From Pedobacter miscanthi (GTDB lineage: Bacteria; Bacteroidota; Bacteroidia; Sphingobacteriales; Sphingobacteriaceae), in NCBI RefSeq assembly GCF_003315595.1, contig NZ_QNQU01000018.1, positions 113,360-145,395 of the forward strand: a stretch of 32,036 bases of DNA, in the 5' to 3' direction. Below are positions 16,148-23,611 of the stretch, in pieces (the first letter of the stretch is position 1; each line of letters opens with the position of its first letter). The notes beneath the pieces were generated by a model that did no database searches, was not told the DNA's origin, and worked only from the letters and a program-made list of their open reading frames with translations. The position numbers and the translations under genes were made by a program.

Positions 16148-16756
16148 TTTAAACCTGGAATATTCTAGAAGCTGCCTGTTTTTTCCTAAAAAGGTGTTTA
16201 TCTGGTCATTTTTAAAAATCACTATTTCTGGCAACGGTCAAATCAATCACTTAAAGGAATTTACTAAACAGGTTTTATTCTTCAGGTAAATACAGATCAG
16301 TTTACATAAAGTGTACAGGCATAAGCTCGCCATTTTTACTTTTTATGTAAACTGTATCTTCTCATCGCATAGGTCTGGAGCTTATAAAATCAACTCTCGC
16401 TGAGTAATTCACTACACACAAAAATACTTGCTTTCAAGTCTCCCGCTCTTGTGCACAACCGGCATCAGTTAACAGTACTACTTCTTTATGAATACAGATT
16501 TGACTCTACTTACGTAATTTCATCCGTAGTACAATGAATAAAAAGGTTAATTATTAAACCTACTTCCATGAACACTATTGAATGCTTTTAAAACCGGTTC
16601 AGGATGCTAATTCGCACGATTACAACTTATTATGTGGCGATAAAAAATATTAGCTGATGTGGTAAGGCCAGACAAGGTCATCACTTTTAATTAAAAACAA
16701 TGTATTTTGGAGCATACAAAACACGCTAATTTAATTAATCCCTAATTAACCCTCCT
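16148..16756. other. 600-bp gene-free spacer with an inverted repeat
   Basis: No credible coding frame is seen. A perfect 13-base inverted repeat, CAGTTTACATAAA (16298-16310) and TTTATGTAAACTG (16342-16354), separated by 31 bases, could be a hairpin or an operator. The stretch also holds the promoter of the amidohydrolase at 16757; TATTTTGG at 16703-16710 is only a weak -7 match. Confidence 0.5.
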
Positions 16757-18619
16757 ATGGAAAAACACCACCAACACAGCCATGGCTGCGCGCAGTGCTC
16801 CTGCAACAATCCCGTTTTAGAAATCCTTAAAGAAGAACTTTTTAGTCCCGAAAATGTAGCCAGGCTAAAGTTCGGATTGGGAAAAACCAAAAAAGAACCA
16901 CCACAAACACTTATGATCAGCGGTGGAATTATCCGGCCAATGATTGGCGGATTAACAGATACCGTTGAAGCCATCGGAATAGCCAACGGTAAGGTGCAGA
17001 AAACCGGTACAAAAGAAGATGTATCAGCATTTATGAACGAATATTTTCCGGGATTTCAAAACAAAGAATTGTCTCATAAGCAAACCCTGCTTCCCGGCCT
17101 GATCGAGCCTCATGTTCATATCGTTCCAACGGCGATGATGACAGAATGGATAGATGTGAGCCCTTTTGATGGACAGAATTTAAAATCTCCTTACGATCTG
17201 AAATCGGTAGGTGCAACAATTAATAGTAACCTGCCTGATAAATTTGAATACGTGATTTTAGGTAGAGGTTTAGATCCTTCGTTAATGCCTTTTAAGCATG
17301 ATATCCTTAAAAAAGAATTGCAGACAATCGATAATACGATCCTCGACAACATTATTCAGCATCGACCGATGATGCTTTTAAGCGCTTCTATGCACACGCT
17401 TTATTTAAACACCAAAGCCTTGAAACTTGTGTTTGATCAAAATAAGGATGTGCGCGATAAGTATATTACCCTTGAAAATTATATCAACAAAACCAAAGGC
17501 ACACTGGAGCAAAGCCTGGAGATGACACCGGCAATGAAAGTGGTAGCACCACAGATTGTGGCGATGGCCGTTGATATTGATCAGTACCTGACCGAACTTT
17601 TCCGACTGGCGAATTCGAGAGGGGCCACTTTTATGTATGATGCAGGCCTGAATGCTGGTTTTGAAACACTTTTAAAGCTATATACCGATATCAATCCGGA
17701 ATTGGTGCGGATTGGTGGTGCACGCCTTTGTGCCGATCAAACAGATGTAGACAAGCTTCCAAAATATAAACAGCCAACCGATTACAAACCAGTATATTAT
17801 GGCCATGTTAAAGTCGTATCTGATGGCTCTAATCAGGGTTTAACAGGCTACCAGAGTGCTTATTATCAGTGCGATCCACCTGAGAACAGAGGAATTTTCA
17901 ATTACCCGCAAACCGGGGTGCCGCCAAACACCATGCCGCCAAACTATAACACGTTAATCAAAGCTGTTGTAAATAAAGACTGGCCATTAATGATCCATGC
18001 CAATGGCGACCAGGCCGTAACATTTGCGGTAACTGCTTATCAAAGCGCTCTTGCCCAATACAGAGGTGCTGAGATGCGCAACCGCATCGAGCACTGTTCA
18101 CTGCTAACGCCGGATCATATTTCGGATATGCTGCAAATGGGTGTCTCGCCGAGTTTCCTGATCGGCCACACGGGCTATTGGGGCCATGCATTTAGCAAAG
18201 TAATATTTGGCGAAAAAGTACGCATGCTCGATTTGTGTGGTTCTGCCCTTGCAGCCGGAATGAGGATTACCCTTCATAGCGACAATGAGGTAAGTCCGCT
18301 GGGCCCTTTGAGAATGATGGAACAATCGATCACCAGGATAATGGAAGAAGATCCAAAAAAACTGGAAGTATTAAATGAAGCAGAATGCCTTACACCCGAA
18401 CAAGCCTTGGTTGCTGTAACTTACGATGCCGCCTGGCAATGTTACGCCGATAACTGGGTTGGCTCGCTTGACGTTGATTATTTTGCCGATTTTGTAATTT
18501 TAGCACAGGATCCGCTTTCATTAACTAAAAAAACAGAACAGTTTATGAAAATGCGTGATATCCCGGTATTGGAAACCTGGCTGGGCGGCGTGCAGGTTTA
18601 TGCCGGAGATGCGGAATAA
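16757..18619 (+). CDS. YtcJ-like metal-dependent amidohydrolase
   Basis: Amidohydrolase superfamily enzyme (620 aa) of the YtcJ/N-substituted formamide deformylase type. Metal and catalytic residues are visible: His119-x-His121 (GLIEPHVH), Lys352 (HVKVVSDGSNQG), His414 and Asp418 (IHANGDQA), His446 (IEHC) and Asp509 (LHSDNEVSP). A beta-sandwich half is formed by residues about 50-85 and the end of the chain. The N-terminus MEKHHQHSHGCAQCSC is unusually rich in His and Cys and may bind metal. No signal peptide is seen, so it is probably cytoplasmic. The substrate is unknown. It stands alone, with hairpins downstream facing the convergent regulator. Confidence 0.85.
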   Translation: MEKHHQHSHGCAQCSCNNPVLEILKEELFSPENVARLKFGLGKTKKEPPQTLMISGGIIRPMIGGLTDTVEAIGIANGKVQKTGTKEDVSAFMNEYFPGFQNKELSHKQTLLPGLIEPHVHIVPTAMMTEWIDVSPFDGQNLKSPYDLKSVGATINSNLPDKFEYVILGRGLDPSLMPFKHDILKKELQTIDNTILDNIIQHRPMMLLSASMHTLYLNTKALKLVFDQNKDVRDKYITLENYINKTKGTLEQSLEMTPAMKVVAPQIVAMAVDIDQYLTELFRLANSRGATFMYDAGLNAGFETLLKLYTDINPELVRIGGARLCADQTDVDKLPKYKQPTDYKPVYYGHVKVVSDGSNQGLTGYQSAYYQCDPPENRGIFNYPQTGVPPNTMPPNYNTLIKAVVNKDWPLMIHANGDQAVTFAVTAYQSALAQYRGAEMRNRIEHCSLLTPDHISDMLQMGVSPSFLIGHTGYWGHAFSKVIFGEKVRMLDLCGSALAAGMRITLHSDNEVSPLGPLRMMEQSITRIMEEDPKKLEVLNEAECLTPEQALVAVTYDAAWQCYADNWVGSLDVDYFADFVILAQDPLSLTKKTEQFMKMRDIPVLETWLGGVQVYAGDAE

Positions 18620-18650
18620 ATAAAGCGCAAAATCTCATATATTGATTATC

Positions 18651-18679
18651 AATATCCTTCGCTTGATGCGGAGGATATT
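18651..18679. terminator. Hairpin after the amidohydrolase
   Basis: Arms AATATCCTTCGC (18651-18662) and GCGGAGGATATT (18668-18679) pair over 12 bases with one wobble around a TTGAT loop. It lies 32 bases beyond the amidohydrolase stop. It lacks a long T-run, so termination is likely but not certain. Confidence 0.5.
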
Positions 18680-18692
18680 TAGCACGATATCA

Positions 18693-18730
18693 TAGCAAAG
18701 CAATTTAAACGGGTCTAAATTGCTTTGCTA
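18693..18730. terminator. Perfect 15-bp hairpin between convergent genes
   Basis: TAGCAAAGCAATTTA (18693-18707) and TAAATTGCTTTGCTA (18716-18730) form a perfect 15-base stem with an 8-base loop. It sits between the amidohydrolase (ends 18619) and the minus-strand membrane protein (ends 18768) and probably stops transcription from both sides, though the T-tract is weak. Confidence 0.55.
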
Positions 18731-18767
18731 AAATCTGAATTATTATTTTGGCAGTAGCTGTTACAAC

Positions 18768-19592
18768 CTAAACAGACTGATCAAGAACCATCCGGCTCCA
18801 CCCTTCTCCATCAGTTTTGCCTGGACTATCTTTGCTTTGCAACAACTTCTTTTTAAACTTTGAGCTGTAAACCCAGCAGGTGCTTTGCCTGATATCGAGT
18901 ATTTCAGCAAGTTTATAAGAAGAAATTGCGCCTTTGGTGTTATATACCAGAATGAGCATATAAAGTGCTTTGTTAAGCAGTATTTTAGCATTATGAAAGA
19001 TGGTGTTAACCGTTGCTGATTCATCATAACCGCATTTTGTACAACGCCTGCCATAAGGGGTTTGGCCGGCAAGAAATGTTTCATTGCAACACCTGATACA
19101 GGAATAACCTTTATCCCATTTTAGTGCTGAAATGTATTTAAGAACTGCATCTTTATCAGGATATATCCTACTGAAAGCTTCAAAATCTGCAAATTTAGAA
19201 AGCGATGGTCCTTTTCCTGCTAATTCAACATCCAGGTTCAGCCACGTAGCGTCTTTCTTGAGCTGAGCGCTCAGCGCCGATATTTCCTCATTTTGCTTTT
19301 GAATAATCTCCCTGTTCTTTTTTAATTCCATGGTTTTGCTTTCTAAAAGTGAAGAAAGCTGTTCGTTAAGGGCCTGACTGCGCGACTCATTCTCGCGCAT
19401 CTGCTCTACCATCCGTTGCTGTTCGAGGCTCGTCTTTGTTCTCTGCCTTTTTATAATGATATAAGGCAAAAGCAAGCCCATTATCAAACCTATACCTGGT
19501 AAATAATATAACAGGGCAACGTTAGAAATTATGATGGTAGTATCCTTTAGGAGCATCGCTTGTTTTTGGTTAGCAGGTGTTATACTACTCAT
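18768..19592 (-). CDS. Membrane-anchored coiled-coil protein with IS1595-type zinc ribbon and HTH
   Basis: A 274-residue protein of unusual build. Residues about 19-48 are a hydrophobic membrane segment (one long or two short helices); 53-115 form a coiled coil rich in Glu, Gln and Lys; about 137-200 match the N-terminal zinc ribbon of IS1595-type transposases (ALKW near 156, Cys165-x-x-Cys168, Cys184-x-x-Cys187, NTIFHNAKI); 205-250 match the following helix-turn-helix (KGAISSYKLAEIL, then TCWVYSSKFKK). The DDE nuclease part of a transposase is absent, and the chain ends about 25 residues later, so it cannot transpose. I infer a membrane-tethered DNA-binding regulator derived from a transposase. 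It lies divergent from the SusCD operon at 20347, where a regulator is expected and no other is present. Confidence 0.75.
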   Translation of the reverse strand: MSSITPANQKQAMLLKDTTIIISNVALLYYLPGIGLIMGLLLPYIIIKRQRTKTSLEQQRMVEQMRENESRSQALNEQLSSLLESKTMELKKNREIIQKQNEEISALSAQLKKDATWLNLDVELAGKGPSLSKFADFEAFSRIYPDKDAVLKYISALKWDKGYSCIRCCNETFLAGQTPYGRRCTKCGYDESATVNTIFHNAKILLNKALYMLILVYNTKGAISSYKLAEILDIRQSTCWVYSSKFKKKLLQSKDSPGKTDGEGWSRMVLDQSV

Positions 19593-19654
19593 TTTTTACG
19601 TAATAGCTGAATCACGAAAATTGAAAATCAGCCACTTCTTAAGGCTGGACAGGA

Positions 19655-19670
19655 TTTCAAACGTTTGAAA
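19655..19670. promoter_or_regulatory. Perfect 16-bp palindrome upstream of the membrane regulator
   Basis: TTTCAAACGTTTGAAA is a perfect palindrome 63 bases upstream of the start of the membrane-anchored protein. Its position suits an operator controlling that gene. The binding protein is unknown. Confidence 0.4.
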
Positions 19671-19805
19671 AAATGATTTCAATAAAGCGATAATGGAACC
19701 ATTTTTCGGTATCATATCAATCTCACTGTAAACTACCCACCCTTTTTCACCTCTACAACAATCGTTTTTTAATGTTTCCTTAGCGTATCGCCATAAAAAA
19801 CACAA

Positions 19806-20278
19806 TTGTCTCCCTACAATAGCTAAATCATGGAATGAGCATAGAAATTGTTGTTTAGTAAGCGTATTAATGCCTCATATCATCATTCCAGCATCCTTTA
19901 CTACACGGCCAGCCAGCTTGAGATTATCATTCCATTAGAATAGCTTTACATCTACCAAATCAAACACTAACCAAATTAATAATGATCACTAAGCCTTCCT
20001 GCGAATGGTTAAAACCATTACGCATGTAAAAATTGCTATTATTCCACTACATCAAGTTTAAGCTGGAACAAAAAATCTTCGGTCAACCTAAACGGAAAAC
20101 ATCAACTAACCAATTCCAAACCAAACTAAAAATCAAATTGCATGAGAAAACTTAAACCTATCCTTAACTAACGGCAGGCCCGAATTTCATTTTTTCATCT
20201 GAGGTAGATTGACCAATCCGCCAGGTGGAAGCTATTGCCAAAAAATTAACGAATAATTACTCATTAACACAATTCTAA
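19806..20278. promoter_or_regulatory. Upstream region of the SusCD operon
   Basis: No gene is seen. TGGAATGA occurs at 19831-19838 and its complement TCATTCCA at 19883-19890 and 19927-19934, one inverted and two direct copies within about 100 bases. No clear TTTG/TAnnTTTG promoter was found, so expression of the SusC gene may depend on an activator. Confidence 0.35.
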
Positions 20279-20350
20279 ATGATTATGAAGTTTAAATTAT
20301 CTTATAATTTACAGTCTGGGTCGTTCACAAAATTATTTAAAAAACGATGA
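20279..20350 (+). CDS. Possible 23-codon leader peptide coupled to SusC
   Basis: A short frame (ATG at 20279, or 20285) encodes a basic peptide beginning MIMKFKLSYN and ending FKKR. Its TGA overlaps the SusC ATG as ATGA (20347-20350). The overlap would allow translational coupling, which could matter because the SusC start has no clear ribosome binding site. Frames this short arise by chance, so this is tentative. Confidence 0.3.
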   Translation: MIMKFKLSYNLQSGSFTKLFKKR

Positions 20351-23300
20351 CCAGTGCTCATAAAACACTACTGTTACGTACAGTACAAATTTCCTTTCTG
20401 CTTTTTTTTATGATGATTACCGCCCAGCAGACGCAGGCGCAAGACCTTGTTAAAGTACGCGGTACTGTTAAAGATAGTGTGGGAGGCCTGCCGGGTATAA
20501 ATATTACCGTTGTGGGCACCAAAATGGGCACTACAACAGATGGGGACGGTAATTACAAGATCGAAATGCCGGGAACGGCTACCCTACTGGTTTCTTCAAC
20601 AGGTTATGTAACCCAAAGGTTCGAGCTCAAAAAGTTTAAACCCGGTGCCAACGGAACCTACGTAATCAATGCCACATTGGTACCTGACGAGAATTCGCTT
20701 ACTGAGGTTACCGTAGTAGGATTTGGTACACAAAAGAAAATCAGCATGGTAAGTGCGGTTACCACCATTAATCCTAAGGCCTTAAAAGGGCCTACGAGTA
20801 ACCTTACCCAAATGCTGGCCGGAAGACTTGCAGGGGTAATCGGTTATCAGAGTGGTGGCGAACCCGGGGCAGATAATGCTTCTTTCTTTGTAAGGGGATT
20901 GGGATCATTCGGCGCCGGAAAAGTAGACCCACTGATTTTGATTGACGGGGTCGAATCCTCACAAACCGACCTTGCCCGTTTACAAGCTGATGATATCGCC
21001 AGTTTTTCAGTTTTAAAAGATGCCACCGCAGCCGCCGTTTATGGTGCGCGTGGTGCAAATGGAGTAATCTTGGTTAAAACAAAAGAGGGTGAGCCAGGAA
21101 AAACAAAATTTACCTTCCGTTCAGACAATACTATATCAGGAAATACCGGAAACCTGAAGTATACGGATAACATTACTTACATGAATTTGGCCAATGAAGC
21201 TGCTTTAACACGGAATCCTTTAAATCCACTGCCCTACTCGCAGACCAAAATAGACCGTACGGCATCGGGAACTGCAAATCCATACCTGTATCCGGATAAC
21301 GACTGGATTAAACAGGTAATTAAAGATTATACCTTTAACCAGCGGTTTAACATGAGTGTTACCGGTGGTGCGGATAAGGCTAATTATTATGTTGCAGGAA
21401 CCTATAACGTAGATAACGGGATTTACAATGTTGATAAACTGAATAATTTTAACAGTAATGTAAAACTGATCAACTACTCCATCCGATCGAACGTTACCCT
21501 GAATTTAACCAAAACAACAAGGGCCGACATCAGGGTTTACGGACAATTCGATGATTATAATGGACCGCTGGGATCAGGAAAAGAAGTTTTTCAGCGTGCT
21601 ATGTTCGCTAATCCGGTAAACTTCCCAATGCGCTTTCCCGCCGATTATGCACCGAGGATAAAACACGTATTATTTGGAAATGCCGTAGTACAATCGGTTC
21701 CCGGATCTGTTGTAGGTGGTAATTTATACGTTAATCCTTACGCCGATCTGGTAAGGGGTTACCGCCAGTCGAACACCTCTAATCTGCAGCCCCAGATAGA
21801 GGTTAACCAGGATATGAAAGGCATTATCCCCGGTTTAAAAGCCCGTTTTATGGGTTATGTACAGCGCACCAGTGGTTATAATGTTTCGCGTGCCTATAAT
21901 CCGTTTTATTACAGCGCCAACTCCCTTGATGGAAGCAACATTACGCTAACTGAAATTAACGGCGGTGGTCCGCAGAGTATAGGTGTGGTTGGTAGCGATT
22001 ACCTCAATTATGCCGAAGGAAGTAAAGACATTAAATCGGTGCTGTACACAGAAACGGCTATAAATTACAACCAGCTGTTTAAAAAGCATTCGGTAAGCGG
22101 TATGTTAGTGGGGATTCTGCGTAATTCACTTTCTGGTAATGCCGGTAGCTTACAAAACTCTTTGCCAAAACGCAATGTTGGGGTATCAGGTAGGTTTACC
22201 TATAGTTACGACGACAGGTACCTGAGCGAATTCAACTTTGGCTATAACGGAACGGAAAGGTTCGATAAGAAAAACCGCTTTGGCTTTTTCCCTTCTGTAG
22301 GTGTGGGTTATGTATTAACCAACGAGAAGTTTTTTAAACCTTTAACCAATGTAATAAGCTTATTAAAACTTAGGGCATCTTATGGCTTAAACGGAAACGA
22401 CCAGATCGGAGCAGACGCCGACAGGTTCTTCTACCTCTCAAACGTAGATCTTAACAATGGCCCGGGTGCTTCTTTTGGCGAAGATCCTTCCATTTCCTAT
22501 TCCAGAAACGGGATTTCGATATCAAGATATGCCAACTCTGCCATTACCTGGGAGGAATCGAAACAGCTTAACCTCGGAATGGATTTATCATTATTTAACG
22601 CGGTAAACATTACCATTGATGCTTATAAAAAAAGAACTTCAAATATTCTCCAGGTAAGAAGCGGTATCCCTACAACTATGGGTTTGCTGGCTCCTGCCAG
22701 TGCCAACGTGGGTATTTCGGATAGTAAAGGGGTAGATTTTCAGACCGATTACAGCAAGTCGTTCAAAAATGGCTGGGTGCAGATCAGGGGAACTTTTACC
22801 TATGCCACCAATAAAATTGTGAAATATGATGAGCCTACCTATCCGGCAAGTTTGGCCAACCTTTACCGCGTAGGGCATTCTTCTGCCGAAATGATGGGTT
22901 ACATTGCCGAACGTTTGTTTACCGACGACATTGAAGTAGCCAATTCGCCCAGTCAGGTTGCTTTAGCTGGTAATACACCTGTAAGAGGTGGCGACATCAA
23001 ATACAGGGATGTGAACCGCGATGGTGTAATCAATGCCGACGACAGGGTATTTATGGGACTGCCCAATACACCCGAAATTACTTACGGTTTTGGTTTCTCG
23101 GCTTCTTATAAAGAATTTGATGTTAGTGCACAGATGCAGGGAAATGCACGCATTGCTTTTTTCGTAAACAGTGGTGGTTTCAATCTCGATAACCTGAGCC
23201 AAAGCGGTATCGCACCGTTTTTACAGATAGGTGGTTACCAGACGGGGCTGCTACAGGCAGTTGCTGATAATCACTGGTCGGAAGATAGCCGTAATTCGTA

Positions 23301-23589
23301 TGCTTTTTTCCCACGGCTAAGCAGCACACCTACCCCAAACAACTATGTTAATTCGAGCTGGTGGTTGCGCAATGGTGCATTTCTGCGTTTGCAACAGGTA
23401 GAAATCGGTTATACGCCAAAAGCTGGTTTCAGGAAAAGGTTAGGCCTGGCCAACCTGCGCGTATATGCCAGTGCACGAAACCTTTTCGTAATGAGCAAAT
23501 TCAAATTATGGGATCCTGAGGTCCGCGGAAATGGTCTCGATTATCCATTACAGCGTGTATATAACCTGGGTGTTAACATAGGTCTTTAA
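20347..23589 (+). CDS. SusC/RagA-type TonB-dependent outer-membrane glycan transporter
   Basis: 1080 residues. A signal peptide ends near AQA (residues 29-31), followed by a carboxypeptidase-regulatory-like beta domain (about 36-113, VRGTVKDSVGGLPGINITVVGT), a TonB-box region LTEVTVVGFGTQKK (118-131), a plug (about 135-250) with the SusC signature VYGARGANGVILVKTKEG (231-248), and a long beta-barrel to the C-terminus. It forms the channel beneath the SusD lid and imports oligosaccharides using TonB energy. It is the first main gene of the PUL; SusD follows after 22 bases. Substrate specificity cannot be read from the sequence. Confidence 0.95.
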   Translation: MTSAHKTLLLRTVQISFLLFFMMITAQQTQAQDLVKVRGTVKDSVGGLPGINITVVGTKMGTTTDGDGNYKIEMPGTATLLVSSTGYVTQRFELKKFKPGANGTYVINATLVPDENSLTEVTVVGFGTQKKISMVSAVTTINPKALKGPTSNLTQMLAGRLAGVIGYQSGGEPGADNASFFVRGLGSFGAGKVDPLILIDGVESSQTDLARLQADDIASFSVLKDATAAAVYGARGANGVILVKTKEGEPGKTKFTFRSDNTISGNTGNLKYTDNITYMNLANEAALTRNPLNPLPYSQTKIDRTASGTANPYLYPDNDWIKQVIKDYTFNQRFNMSVTGGADKANYYVAGTYNVDNGIYNVDKLNNFNSNVKLINYSIRSNVTLNLTKTTRADIRVYGQFDDYNGPLGSGKEVFQRAMFANPVNFPMRFPADYAPRIKHVLFGNAVVQSVPGSVVGGNLYVNPYADLVRGYRQSNTSNLQPQIEVNQDMKGIIPGLKARFMGYVQRTSGYNVSRAYNPFYYSANSLDGSNITLTEINGGGPQSIGVVGSDYLNYAEGSKDIKSVLYTETAINYNQLFKKHSVSGMLVGILRNSLSGNAGSLQNSLPKRNVGVSGRFTYSYDDRYLSEFNFGYNGTERFDKKNRFGFFPSVGVGYVLTNEKFFKPLTNVISLLKLRASYGLNGNDQIGADADRFFYLSNVDLNNGPGASFGEDPSISYSRNGISISRYANSAITWEESKQLNLGMDLSLFNAVNITIDAYKKRTSNILQVRSGIPTTMGLLAPASANVGISDSKGVDFQTDYSKSFKNGWVQIRGTFTYATNKIVKYDEPTYPASLANLYRVGHSSAEMMGYIAERLFTDDIEVANSPSQVALAGNTPVRGGDIKYRDVNRDGVINADDRVFMGLPNTPEITYGFGFSASYKEFDVSAQMQGNARIAFFVNSGGFNLDNLSQSGIAPFLQIGGYQTGLLQAVADNHWSEDSRNSYAFFPRLSSTPTPNNYVNSSWWLRNGAFLRLQQVEIGYTPKAGFRKRLGLANLRVYASARNLFVMSKFKLWDPEVRGNGLDYPLQRVYNLGVNIGL

Positions 23590-23611
23590 CCTTGATTTAA
23601 TTAAGAAGACA

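Noticed and set aside
16014..16289. 91-codon plus-strand frame overlapping the end of the candidate immunity gene
   Set aside because: It overlaps the better-supported gene in another frame and gives an unstructured-looking sequence.
18768..19592. Intact IS1595-type insertion sequence
   Set aside because: The DDE catalytic domain is absent, there are no terminal inverted repeats at the gene edges, and the N-terminus is a membrane/coiled-coil segment.
19596..19805. 69-codon minus-strand frame just upstream of the membrane-anchored regulator
   Set aside because: No recognisable domain, low-complexity composition, and it covers the palindrome at 19655-19670; more likely an untranslated leader or promoter region.
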